Source: Paraclostridium ghonii (GTDB lineage Bacteria; Bacillota; Clostridia; Peptostreptococcales; Peptostreptococcaceae). From it: 55,787 nt of DNA. The stretch spans positions 1 to 55,787 of the forward strand of contig NZ_JAKEDR010000002.1 of assembly GCF_023653455.1 (NCBI RefSeq), written 5' to 3'. Below, piece by piece: positions 1 through 8,319 of this stretch. Both the position numbers and the translations under genes were made by a program. A model generated the notes under the pieces. It was given only the letters and a program-made list of their open reading frames with translations, had not been told where the DNA came from and ran no database searches. The first letter of the stretch is position 1. Every line of letters starts with the position of its first letter.

Positions 1-1
1 A

Positions 2-856
2 TTATATGTTTCTATCATCTACAAATCCAATAACCTCATCTATATAACCCACATTCTTTTTATAGTCCATTTTAAATATACAACTAAAAATAAGATCTAG
101 CATATATTGCATTGAAATATGGGAAGAAAATTGAGATATTCTATTTCTAAGATTTTCTTTATCACTTATATACAAATAATTTTTAATATAATTTTGTTCT
201 ATTTCACTTCCAACTTTACCTACAAGAACCATTTTTACTTCTTTTCTATGTAATATTTGCACAATATGAGGTAAAAATGTTGCCTTACCTGAATATGATA
301 AAATAAGTGCTATATGATTGGTTTTTGATGCAGCTGCAACACAACGTTGCTCATAAAATGATTTAGGACAATTTACAATCCTCCCAATTCCACGCATTTT
401 ATCCTGAAAATTTTCTGCAACATTAATGTTATGTGCATGGGTATATATATCAATAATTTCTGCTTTATGTAGTAGTTTAACAACTTTACTTAACTCTTCT
501 TTATCAATAAAATTATAAGTATCTCTTATAGAGGTTTCATATAGCTTTAATAGCTTTTGAGCTATTACTACTTCACTATCTTGAGAAGTAAATGGGAAAT
601 TAACATCTATTTGATTTTCAACCATGACTTCTTCTGCATTATCTTGAGCTAATTTTACTTTAAGTTCATTAAATCCATCAAGTCCAATTTTTTTACAAAA
701 TCTATGAATTGCAGATTTTGATACGAAAGTTTTTTCAGCAAGATTTTGAATAGATAATTTATGGATTTGTTCTTTATTTTGTAGTATATATTGTGCTAGT
801 TGATTTTCTGTTGGAGTTAGGTTATCACAACACTTAATCATATTTTCTATGGTCAT
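2..856 (-). CDS. MurR/RpiR-family transcriptional regulator
   Basis: A 284-residue sugar-phosphate-responsive repressor or activator. The first ~77 residues are an RpiR-type helix-turn-helix with the recognition region FVSKSAIHRFCKKIG near 44-58. Residues ~125-260 form a SIS domain (IALILSYSGKATF near 182-194), the fold that binds phosphosugars in this family. It is complete, with its ATG at 854-856 and a TAA at the very edge of the window. The gene follows the GH4 glucosidase gene on the same strand, separated by a terminator, so it is probably the local regulator of that gene. The inducer, a phospho-disaccharide or product, is inferred from context only. Confidence 0.88.
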   Translation of the reverse strand: MTIENMIKCCDNLTPTENQLAQYILQNKEQIHKLSIQNLAEKTFVSKSAIHRFCKKIGLDGFNELKVKLAQDNAEEVMVENQIDVNFPFTSQDSEVVIAQKLLKLYETSIRDTYNFIDKEELSKVVKLLHKAEIIDIYTHAHNINVAENFQDKMRGIGRIVNCPKSFYEQRCVAAASKTNHIALILSYSGKATFLPHIVQILHRKEVKMVLVGKVGSEIEQNYIKNYLYISDKENLRNRISQFSSHISMQYMLDLIFSCIFKMDYKKNVGYIDEVIGFVDDRNI

Positions 857-952
857 TATTACCTCCCGATAGCTTTAAAATATTTTTTAATATATCGTTC
901 ATTATATCCTATATATTTCATATTATAATGAAAATATATAAAATGAAATAAA

Positions 953-993
953 AAAATAGCTTTAGCCAATTATACATGGCTAAAGCGAATTTT
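953..993 (-). terminator. terminator of the GH4 glucosidase gene
   Basis: GCTTTAGCCA (959-968) pairs with TGGCTAAAGC (976-985). The flanks are A/T-rich and give a U-run in the minus direction. It lies directly after the glucosidase stop and before the regulator, so the two genes are probably separate transcripts. Confidence 0.85.
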
Positions 994-2382
994 TTATTTA
1001 TTATTTTTCATTAATTCCATTACAACAGGGTCTTTTGATCCTATCCCTTGTAATTTTAATTCATCAATCTTTTCTTTGAATTGAGGTAAATACTTTTCAT
1101 GTGCTACTAACAGTTCATCTAAAACTTGCTTAGCTTTTACTCCATTTTTAACTAACGGATTTATAGTAAATGCTTGTAATGCCATTCCATAGTCACCACT
1201 TAATGCCGCATTTATCGTACACTCTTCCATTGCTTTCATTACTTGTAACCATCCTTTTTCAAATGAACCCATATTTCCCCATGCAATTGGCTCTGCACCT
1301 TTAGATGATATTATAGATGTTACTTCAACAATAGAGTCTTCATCAAGACAAGTTATAGATCCATTGTTTTGAGTACTTGCCACCATTTGAATTGCTTTAT
1401 CATTGTATATTGCACTTATACATTCGCATGCTGCATCACTATAATATACACCACCACGCTTTTGTAGTTCTTCAGGTTTTTTACTTAAATCTGGATTTTT
1501 ATATATCTCAAAAAGTGATGCTTCTACTTCTTTCATTTGTTCAGCTCTTGTTCCACCTTTTTTAAATTCCTCTAAACTATGTTCTAACATTTCTTTTTCC
1601 ATATAGTAATAACGATGGTATCCACATGGTAACAATTTTATTGAATGTAATAATTCTAATGGGAATTCTGCTTGATGAATATTTCCTGGAGTTCCACCTT
1701 TTTTGTCATTAATATGTTCTATTAACTCATCTGTAACTTCTTTTCCATTCTTGTCATAAACTTTATGCCAATGGAAATGGTTCAATCCTGCAAATTTATA
1801 ATTTAATTCTTCAGTCTGTTTTCCTATATTTTCAGGTTCATCTTTCATTGAAATTACTGGTACATTACAAAGTCCTATACACTTTTTCCATCCAAAGTGC
1901 TTAATAACTGCTTCTGTAATAATTCCACTTGGATTAGTAAAGTTAATTAACCAAGCATGTGGACACAATGCCTTCATATCTTCTATAATTTCTTTTATTA
2001 CCGGGATTGTTCTAAACGCTTTAAACATACCACCAGCTCCATTTGTTTCTTGCCCTAACATGCCATGAAGCAATGGTATTCTTTCATCTTTTATTCTTGC
2101 ATCTAATAACCCAACTCTAAATTGTGTCGTTACAAAATCTGCATCTTTTAGAGCTTCTTTTCTATCTAATGTGGTAAACACTTTTACATTGTATGGGGTT
2201 GCATCCCACATACGTTGTGATAATTTCCCAACTATCTCTAATTTTTCTTTTCCTTCTTCTATATCAACTAACCATATTTCACTTATTGGAAGTTCATTAT
2301 ATCTTTTTATAAATCCTTCCATAAGTTCAGGTGTATAGCTACTTCCCCCTCCAATTGTTGCTATCTTTATATGCTTTTTCAT
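994..2382 (-). CDS. 6-phospho-beta-glucosidase, GH4 family
   Basis: A 462-residue NAD- and metal-dependent glycosidase that hydrolyses 6-phospho-glucosides delivered by PTS transport. The Rossmann motif IATIGGGSSYTPEL is at residues 7-20, NFTNPSG at 147-153, and the metal-binding Cys within CNVP at 172-175. The His of NHFHWH (201-206) is the second expected ligand. CNVP rather than CDMP at the metal site fits the beta-glucosidase branch (LicH/CelF) better than MalA/GlvA alpha-glucosidases. Length is normal for GH4. An RpiR regulator follows it and an inverted repeat lies upstream. No PTS gene is in the window, so the sugar cannot be named. Confidence 0.88.
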   Translation of the reverse strand: MKKHIKIATIGGGSSYTPELMEGFIKRYNELPISEIWLVDIEEGKEKLEIVGKLSQRMWDATPYNVKVFTTLDRKEALKDADFVTTQFRVGLLDARIKDERIPLLHGMLGQETNGAGGMFKAFRTIPVIKEIIEDMKALCPHAWLINFTNPSGIITEAVIKHFGWKKCIGLCNVPVISMKDEPENIGKQTEELNYKFAGLNHFHWHKVYDKNGKEVTDELIEHINDKKGGTPGNIHQAEFPLELLHSIKLLPCGYHRYYYMEKEMLEHSLEEFKKGGTRAEQMKEVEASLFEIYKNPDLSKKPEELQKRGGVYYSDAACECISAIYNDKAIQMVASTQNNGSITCLDEDSIVEVTSIISSKGAEPIAWGNMGSFEKGWLQVMKAMEECTINAALSGDYGMALQAFTINPLVKNGVKAKQVLDELLVAHEKYLPQFKEKIDELKLQGIGSKDPVVMELMKNNK

Positions 2383-2510
2383 AATTATCCCTCCAATTGA
2401 TATGTTACTTATAATATATTTGGTTTTGTAGCTTAGTTCAATATAATAGGAATAATCTGATACTTTGTTTTAAAACTTATTATTAAATAATATATTAATT
2501 GAAACTTTTT

Positions 2511-2532
2511 GATACTTTATACTAAAAGTATC
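2511..2532. promoter_or_regulatory. candidate RpiR operator (inverted repeat)
   Basis: GATACTTT (2511-2518) and AAAGTATC (2525-2532) form a perfect 8-bp dyad with a 6-nt centre. A further half-site TGATACTTTG occurs at 2458-2467. They lie upstream of the glucosidase gene on the minus strand. Binding by the neighbouring RpiR protein is inferred. Confidence 0.4.
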
Positions 2533-2581
2533 TAAATTGCTTGTCTAGTGGTATAACTTTTTAAAAATAACAAAAAATATA

Positions 2582-2610
2582 TTGACAAATTTTAAAAATA
2601 AAACTAAAAT
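2582..2610 (+). promoter_or_regulatory. sigma-A promoter of the T-box leader
   Basis: A perfect -35 TTGACA (2582-2587), a 17-nt spacer and TAAAAT (2605-2610) sit ~40 nt before the T-box leader begins. Transcription would start near 2617. Confidence 0.7.
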
Positions 2611-2647
2611 TATAAATAACAAATTTCAAATACTTAAATTCTAAGAA

Positions 2648-2868
2648 AAAGATAGTAGGTATAAGTTACGTTTCAGCGAGCTGGGGTTGGTGTAAGCCCA
2701 GTAACAATATTTATATTGAAGAGAGCTTTGGAGAAGAATATCTGAACTATCAGTAGGATATTAGGTATGTCCCGCCTTAAGGGATTAGAGTGGATAAGTA
2801 TACTTATCAATTAGAGTGGTAACGCGGAATATTTCGTCTCTTGGTTTTATAACCAAGGGACTTTTTTA
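2648..2868 (+). promoter_or_regulatory. T-box riboswitch leader with terminator
   Basis: A tRNA-sensing leader. The Stem I distal hairpin has CTGGG (2681-2685) pairing with CCCAG (2697-2701) around the typical GGTGTAAGC loop. Stem III is TCCC (2770-2773) with GGGA (2781-2784). The T-box sequence TTAGAGTGGTAACGCGG is at 2811-2827. The terminator pairs GTCTCTTGG (2836-2844) with CCAAGGGAC (2853-2861), followed by six T. An extra 16-bp palindrome (2793-2808) sits between Stem III and the T-box. The specifier codon cannot be assigned safely: a possible lower helix GATAGT (2651-2656)/ACTATC (2746-2751) leaves CTG or TGA next to it. Hence the sensed amino acid is unknown. Confidence 0.85.
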
Positions 2869-2937
2869 CGTTTAAAGAATTATGCTAAACAAAATTTGTG
2901 TAAATCATGATATATATACACTGGTTTAGTCTCAAAC

Positions 2938-3085
2938 GTAAAAAAGCTTTTTGAGCAACGGACGAAGTCGTTTGAGTAACGGGACACGAGCTTGCCGAGT
3001 GGACGTTGACGACATGAAATTTGAGCGACATGAAGTGGCTCGCAGACGTAGTCGCTCAAGCGAAGCGAATTTTTGATTTCAAATT
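2938..3085. repeat. GC-rich cluster of short palindromes
   Basis: This stretch is much richer in G+C than its surroundings and consists of short self-complementary units, for example GACGAAGTC and AAGCGAAGCG. The phrases GAGCAACGG, GAGTAACGG and GAGCGACATG recur. It separates the complete T-box from a second T-box/terminator half. No coding potential was recognised. It looks like an inserted small repetitive palindromic element. Confidence 0.55.
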
Positions 3086-3159
3086 TACTACTAAATAACT
3101 CTGAATTTGAGGTACATTGAATGTCTAAAATTCGGAATATTTTGAAAATGTTAGGTACA

Positions 3160-3226
3160 CTTGTCAATAAGAGTGGTAACACGGAATATTTCGTCTCTTG
3201 GTTTTTAAAGCCAAGAGACTTTTTTG
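3160..3226 (+). promoter_or_regulatory. second T-box antiterminator/terminator half
   Basis: GAGTGGTAACACGG (3171-3184), GAATATTTC and a terminator GTCTCTTGG (3193-3201)/CCAAGAGAC (3211-3219) plus T-run closely repeat the 3' half of the leader at 2811-2868. I find no convincing Stem I just upstream. It is either a degraded duplicate or the second unit of a tandem T-box. As a terminator it still stands between the promoter and the racemase gene. Confidence 0.8.
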
Positions 3227-3272
3227 TATTTTAAAGCATTACAAACAACTATTATAAATAGGAGGAATGATT

Positions 3273-4379
3273 ATGAATACTGCACCAAAATATCCGCTTT
3301 TAGAAATAAACTTAAATAAAATATTTGATAATACAAAGTTCTTAGTAAACTTATGTAAAGAAAAAGAAATAAGTATATCAGGCGTTATAAAAGGAGTAAA
3401 TGCAGATCCACAAATAATTGATGCACTGGTAGATGGAGGATGTAAATATTTAGCAAGTTCAAGAATAGATCAACTAATATATTTAAAAGAAAAAGGTATA
3501 AAAAAAGAAAATATGTTAATTAGAATGCCTATGACTCGCGAAATAAAAGATGTTGTACAATATATTGATATTACATTGAATTCAGAGCTTAAAACTATAA
3601 ATTTATTAGAAAAAGAGTGTAAAAAGCAAAATAAAGAACATAAAGTAATACTTATGATGGACTTAGGAGATTTAAGAGAAGGATTTTTTAATAAAAATGA
3701 ACTTATAGATACTGCTTTGTATATAGAAAATAACTTAAAATACGTTAAGTTATATGGAATAGGAACTAATTTAAGTTGTTATGGATCTATTAAGCCCTCA
3801 TATGAAAACTTAAGTTATTTATGTGAAATAGCTGAGGAAATTGAATCTAAAATAGGAAGAAAATTAGATATAATCTCAGGAGGTTCAACTACATCTTTGC
3901 CATTAGTGTTAGATAACAAAATACCTAGTAAAATAAATAATTTACGAATAGGAGAAGCTTTATTAATAGGGCGAGAATTAATAGATTACTGGGGATACGA
4001 TTTAGAAAAAATACACAAAGATACTCTTATATTAAAAGCTGAAATAATAGAGATAAAAGAAAAACCATCTTATCCTATAGGTGAAATGTTCTTAGATGCA
4101 TTTGGTAATAAACCTAATTATGAAGATAAAGGTATAAGAAAAAGAGCAATTTTAGCAGTAGGAAAACAAGATTTTGTTAATGACAGAGATTTGATTCCCT
4201 TAGATGACGGAGTAGAAATTATTGGTAGCAGTAGCGATCATCTTATAGTAGATATACAAAATTCAAATATAAACTTTCAGGTTGGAGATATTATGAGTTT
4301 GGGAATGTTTTACCCCTGTGCACTTTTCTTAACATCATCAAAATATGTAAGTAAATGTTATATTCAACCTGAATTATAA
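3273..4379 (+). CDS. ornithine-racemase-type PLP amino-acid racemase
   Basis: A 368-residue fold-type III PLP enzyme of the alanine racemase N-terminal family, closest in pattern to ornithine racemase (Orr) of Stickland clostridia. The PLP lysine is K40 in SGVIKGVNAD. Other family motifs are MDLGDLREGF, GTNLSCYG, SGGSTTSLPL and LRIGEALLIGRE. The ATG at 3273 is preferred over one at 3267 because GGAGG (3261-3265) would touch the earlier codon. It lies downstream of the T-box(es) and 57 nt ahead of a YjiH-like transporter gene, presumably one transcript. The substrate (ornithine or another amino acid) is not proven by sequence. No ornithine aminomutase genes are present here. Confidence 0.8.
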   Translation: MNTAPKYPLLEINLNKIFDNTKFLVNLCKEKEISISGVIKGVNADPQIIDALVDGGCKYLASSRIDQLIYLKEKGIKKENMLIRMPMTREIKDVVQYIDITLNSELKTINLLEKECKKQNKEHKVILMMDLGDLREGFFNKNELIDTALYIENNLKYVKLYGIGTNLSCYGSIKPSYENLSYLCEIAEEIESKIGRKLDIISGGSTTSLPLVLDNKIPSKINNLRIGEALLIGRELIDYWGYDLEKIHKDTLILKAEIIEIKEKPSYPIGEMFLDAFGNKPNYEDKGIRKRAILAVGKQDFVNDRDLIPLDDGVEIIGSSSDHLIVDIQNSNINFQVGDIMSLGMFYPCALFLTSSKYVSKCYIQPEL

Positions 4380-4436
4380 AAAATACACATATACATTATG
4401 ACAAATTATTAAAACAATAAAATTAAGGAGTTAATT

Positions 4437-5816
4437 ATGAATATAGAGCAAAATTACACATCAGAGGAAAAATACAGTATTTCACAATTTTTAAAGTTTT
4501 TTATACCTTCTTTAATAGGATTATTTTTATTTATAATACCACTACCTTTTGGAGAGATATTTAATGTAGAAGGTGTTTCTCCAGTAAATATAGGTGTAGG
4601 ATTTATGGCAGAGTTATTAAAACTTAATATAGCTGATTATATACCAACTATATGTTTAATGATAATAGTATCTTCAGCTACATTATCTTTACTAGCTAAG
4701 TGCATAAATATAAAAAATGAGTTTTGGAATAACTTATTAAATGTATCAAGTTTTTGGTTATTCTTTAGAGTTTTAAGTTCAATATTTGTAGTAATGATAT
4801 ATTTTAATGTAGGACCAGAATTTATAATTTCAGAAGATACAGGTCATGTAATTATGGGAATAATGCCTAGCTTAATAGCATTATTTGTAATAGCAGGTTT
4901 TTTACTTCCTTTAGTTTTAGATTTTGGATTAATGGATTTCTTTGGAACTATGATATCTAAATTTATGAATACTTTATTCTTAGTTCCAGGAAGAGCATCA
5001 GTAGATACTCTATCTTCTTGGCTAGGAGATGCAACTTTAGGGATTATGATAACTAACACTCAATATAAGCAAGGTTTTTATACAAAAAAGGAAAGTTGTA
5101 TAATAGCTGTTTGTTTCTCCTTAGTTTCATTACCATTCTCTACAGTTATAGCTGATCAATTAGGACTTATGAATAAGTTTGTACCATTTTATTTAACAAT
5201 ATGTGCAGCATCTTTAGTATGTGCAATTATACTACCAAGAATTTATCCTTTATGTAAAATAAAAAATGAAACTTACAATAATATTCCTTATGAACAAGAA
5301 GATATAAATAATGAACTTAGTTTATTCAAACAAGGTATAGAAAATGCAATTAATAGAGCTGAAAAAGCACCTACTATTAATACAATGTTTATCAATGGAC
5401 TAAAAAATATAATAGATATATATATAAGCTTAATACCATTAGTTTTAGCATGGGGAACTATATCTTTGGCAATCGCAGAGTTTACTCCAGTGTTTACATG
5501 GATATCTTACCCAATAATAATTTTATTAGATTTATTAAAAATACCTAATGCAGCTCAAGCAGCACCTGCTGTATTAGTTGGATTTACAGATATGTTTATA
5601 CCATCAGTAATGGTAAGTGGAGATGGATTTGCTGAAATAACTAAATTTATAATAGGTGCTCTTTCTATATCTCAATTAATATACATGACTGAAACTGGTG
5701 CAGTTATATTAAAATCAGAGATACCTCTTAACCTAAAAGATTTAATAATTTTATTCTTAATAAGAACAATTATTTCACTTTTAGTCATCACTCTAATTGC
5801 ACATATGCTATTTTAA
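4437..5816 (+). CDS. YjiH-family membrane protein (nucleoside-recognition Gate domain)
   Basis: A 459-residue polytopic membrane protein with about ten hydrophobic segments and two halves resembling Gate/nucleoside-recognition repeats (GFLLPLVLDFGLMDFFG; PAVLVGFTDMFIPSVMVSG). Proteins of this type are annotated YjiH and are probably transporters of unknown substrate. A good site, AAGGAG, precedes the ATG. It shares the T-box-controlled transcript with the racemase, so amino-acid uptake or exchange is a reasonable inference, though the family is not biochemically settled. A terminator follows. Confidence 0.75.
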   Translation: MNIEQNYTSEEKYSISQFLKFFIPSLIGLFLFIIPLPFGEIFNVEGVSPVNIGVGFMAELLKLNIADYIPTICLMIIVSSATLSLLAKCINIKNEFWNNLLNVSSFWLFFRVLSSIFVVMIYFNVGPEFIISEDTGHVIMGIMPSLIALFVIAGFLLPLVLDFGLMDFFGTMISKFMNTLFLVPGRASVDTLSSWLGDATLGIMITNTQYKQGFYTKKESCIIAVCFSLVSLPFSTVIADQLGLMNKFVPFYLTICAASLVCAIILPRIYPLCKIKNETYNNIPYEQEDINNELSLFKQGIENAINRAEKAPTINTMFINGLKNIIDIYISLIPLVLAWGTISLAIAEFTPVFTWISYPIIILLDLLKIPNAAQAAPAVLVGFTDMFIPSVMVSGDGFAEITKFIIGALSISQLIYMTETGAVILKSEIPLNLKDLIILFLIRTIISLLVITLIAHMLF

Positions 5817-5854
5817 GTAAATTAAAAGAAAGATTAACACAGTCTTTAATATGT

Positions 5855-5896
5855 AAAAAGCTGGTTCCTATATTGTCTAGGAATCAGCTTTCTTTT
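5855..5896 (+). terminator. terminator after the YjiH-like gene
   Basis: AAAGCTGGTTCCTA (5857-5870) pairs with TAGGAATCAGCTTT (5878-5891), with one mismatch, followed by a T-rich tract. It may serve both directions, since the ABC ATPase gene on the minus strand ends at 5940. Confidence 0.85.
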
Positions 5897-5939
5897 AGTT
5901 TTACTTAATCTATATCAAGTTTTATACACTAAAATAATC

Positions 5940-6614
5940 TTAGAATAAATCTCTTGTAGACCCTTCCTTTATAATTTTACCTTTATCAATTATAACAACT
6001 TTATCTGCAAGTGCTTTTGCATCTTCTATATCATGAGTTACAAATATACATGTAATAGCAGCTTTTTGTATTATCTCCTTAAGTTCGTTTCTTATCCTCT
6101 CTTTTAAATTAGCATCTAAGTTACTAAATGGTTCATCTAATAAAAGTATACTCGGATTAGGCGCTAAAGCTCTTGCTATTGCAATTCGCTGTTGTTGACC
6201 TCCACTTAATTCATATGGATACTTATCTTTATACTCATCTAAATTTACTAGTTTTAGCATATCCATCATGCGTGCTTCTTTCTCTGATTTACTCATATTT
6301 TTTAGCCCAAACATAATATTTTTAGCTACATTCATATGAGGAAAAAGTGCATAATCTTGAAATATCATTCCTATACCCCTTTTTTCTGGTTCTACAAAAT
6401 AATTATCATCATATACTATATTATTTGCTATAGTAATCCTACCTTTATAGGCTTCTTCAAGCCCTGCAACAACCCTTAGCACCGTACTTTTACCACTACC
6501 ACTTTCCCCTAGTATACTTACTATTTCTCCTTTATTTATATCAATATTAAAATTTTTTATAGAATCAACTTTTGAATTTTTATATTTAAAGTGTAAATTT
6601 TTTATCTTAAGCAT
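5940..6614 (-). CDS. ferric iron ABC transporter ATP-binding protein
   Basis: A 224-residue ABC ATPase that energises the neighbouring permease. It has Walker A GESGSGKST, signature LSGGQQQRIAIARA, Walker B ILLLDEPF and the H-loop in FVTHD. It stops soon after the nucleotide-binding domain and lacks the TOBE-like C-terminal domain of full-length FbpC (~350 residues), which is common in clostridia. The start is MLKIKN at 6612-6614, because GGAGG lies 6 nt upstream (6621-6625). The longer frame would begin inside the permease gene without a site. It overlaps the permease stop by 8 nt, indicating translational coupling. Confidence 0.85.
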   Translation of the reverse strand: MLKIKNLHFKYKNSKVDSIKNFNIDINKGEIVSILGESGSGKSTVLRVVAGLEEAYKGRITIANNIVYDDNYFVEPEKRGIGMIFQDYALFPHMNVAKNIMFGLKNMSKSEKEARMMDMLKLVNLDEYKDKYPYELSGGQQQRIAIARALAPNPSILLLDEPFSNLDANLKERIRNELKEIIQKAAITCIFVTHDIEDAKALADKVVIIDKGKIIKEGSTRDLF

Positions 6615-8241
6615 GTGAATCCTCCTTATCAACTATTTTATATAGAACAAATATTGCAATAAAACTCACTAATATTATTATTAATGATGGTACAGATGCC
6701 TCGATTATCATTTCATCATTAGCATATTCAAATACTTTAGTTGATAATGTATGAAAGTTAAATGGTCTTAATAAAAGTGCTAAAGGAAGCTCTTTTATTA
6801 TATCTACAAGTACTAGCGAAAAAGCACTAAGTATTGCAGGCTTTATCATAGGTAAATCTACTAAAAAGAATGTCTTTGTTTTTGAATATCCTAAAGTTCT
6901 AGATGCTTCATAAAACTTCTTCCCTATTTTATCAAATCCACCTTCTATACTTTGATAACCAACCGCTAAAAATCTTACTAAATATGCAAATATTAACATA
7001 ACTAAACTCATGCTTAAAAGAAGAGTTGGTGCATCAGGGTTAAACATTTTATAAAGCCACCCTAGTTTTTTGTCAATATCTACAAAGAACAATATCATAG
7101 TTATTGCAATAACTGCTCCTGGAATAGAGTATCCCAGTAAAGTTATTTTAGAATATAGCTTAGATAATAAATTATCATTTATTCTTGTATAATTTGCTAT
7201 AATAACTGCCATAAATACTATTAATGAACTAGATACTACAGCTACCCATAAAGAGTTATATATTAGTACAAAGAAATCTGGAGTTAATATTTTTGAGTAA
7301 CTCATTATACCCCACTTTAATAATTGTGCTGTAGGAATTAAAAATCCTAATGAAAATATTACAAAGCAATATAAAAAAGCAATTGTCCCATGTAATTTAT
7401 TCAATTTTTTTCTATTTAAAGGCCTTATCTTAGTGTTTGTTTGACTATATTTTTTTCTACCTCTTAAAAACTTTTCACTGGTCATAACTACAAATACAGT
7501 TACTAAAAGTATAGCCGCTAACCTTATAGCTGAGTCTATATCACTCATATCAAACCAACTTTTAAATATCGCAGTAGAGAAAGTAGGTATTCCAAAGTAC
7601 GATACAACGCCATAATCACTAAGTACTTCAAGCACGACTAATGTAACTCCGGCTACTATTACTCCTCTACTTACAGGTAAAACTACTCTTAAAAATACTC
7701 CTAAAGAATTTTCTCCAAGCAATCTAGCATTTTCTATCAGTGATGCTGACTGCTTTTCTAAATATGATCTAACTACCATATATACATAAGGTAATAAAAA
7801 TACTGTAAATATAAATATAGTACCAGGAATACTCATTATATTGAAGTATTTTTGACTAACTTCAACTCCTAAATTATTTCTTAAAAATGTTTGAACGACT
7901 CCCGTATATCCTAATATACCTGCATAAGTATATGCTGCAATATATGGTGGTATAGAAAGCGGAAGTATTAAACCCCATCTAAAGAATTTTCTAAAAGGAA
8001 ACTCATATGCACAAATTAGCCATGCAAGGCTCGTTCCTATAATCATTGTGAATAAAGCTGTAAATAAAGATATTACTGCTGTATTTATCACGTAATCTTT
8101 TAATAAATATTCTTTTATATGATACCAATTTTCATTTGGTTTTTGAAATAAATGAAGTACTACATCTATATTAGGTAATATTATCATTAACATAAAAAAT
8201 GTACTTAATATAGCCCATCCATTAAATCTTATTTTTTTCAT
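6607..8241 (-). CDS. ferric iron ABC transporter permease (fused two-domain)
   Basis: A 544-residue FbpB-type permease made of two homologous six-helix halves, so one chain supplies both transmembrane domains. EAA-type loops that contact the ATPase are visible as ENARLLGENSLGVFLRVVLP in the first half and EASRTLGYSKTKTFFLVDLP in the second. It lies between the binding-protein and ATPase genes in the usual SBP-permease-ATPase order. Expression relative to the binding protein is probably lowered by the hairpin at 8274-8312. Confidence 0.87.
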   Translation of the reverse strand: MKKIRFNGWAILSTFFMLMIILPNIDVVLHLFQKPNENWYHIKEYLLKDYVINTAVISLFTALFTMIIGTSLAWLICAYEFPFRKFFRWGLILPLSIPPYIAAYTYAGILGYTGVVQTFLRNNLGVEVSQKYFNIMSIPGTIFIFTVFLLPYVYMVVRSYLEKQSASLIENARLLGENSLGVFLRVVLPVSRGVIVAGVTLVVLEVLSDYGVVSYFGIPTFSTAIFKSWFDMSDIDSAIRLAAILLVTVFVVMTSEKFLRGRKKYSQTNTKIRPLNRKKLNKLHGTIAFLYCFVIFSLGFLIPTAQLLKWGIMSYSKILTPDFFVLIYNSLWVAVVSSSLIVFMAVIIANYTRINDNLLSKLYSKITLLGYSIPGAVIAITMILFFVDIDKKLGWLYKMFNPDAPTLLLSMSLVMLIFAYLVRFLAVGYQSIEGGFDKIGKKFYEASRTLGYSKTKTFFLVDLPMIKPAILSAFSLVLVDIIKELPLALLLRPFNFHTLSTKVFEYANDEMIIEASVPSLIIILVSFIAIFVLYKIVDKEDSHA

Positions 8242-8273
8242 ATATTATTCCTTTCTGTGAGTTACTATTTTAA

Positions 8274-8312
8274 AAAAAGATATTACCTAAATTCAAGGCA
8301 ATATCTTTTTTA
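8274..8312 (-). terminator. intra-operon hairpin between binding protein and permease genes
   Basis: AAAGATATT-A-CCT pairs with AGG-C-AATATCTTT, with A/T runs on both sides giving a U-tract in the minus direction. It sits between the substrate-binding gene stop (8320) and the permease start (8241). It probably terminates partially, giving more binding protein than permease. Confidence 0.7.
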
Positions 8313-8319
8313 ATAATTA

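Noticed and set aside
2735..2751. Reading the T-box specifier as GAA, ATC, CTG or TGA
   Set aside because: Different foldings give different codons, and none satisfies all the expected neighbouring bases by eye, so no amino acid was assigned.
2880..3182. A 100-codon open frame on the minus strand across the palindromic insert
   Set aside because: It covers the repeat element and the second terminator, has no ribosome binding site and no recognisable protein features.
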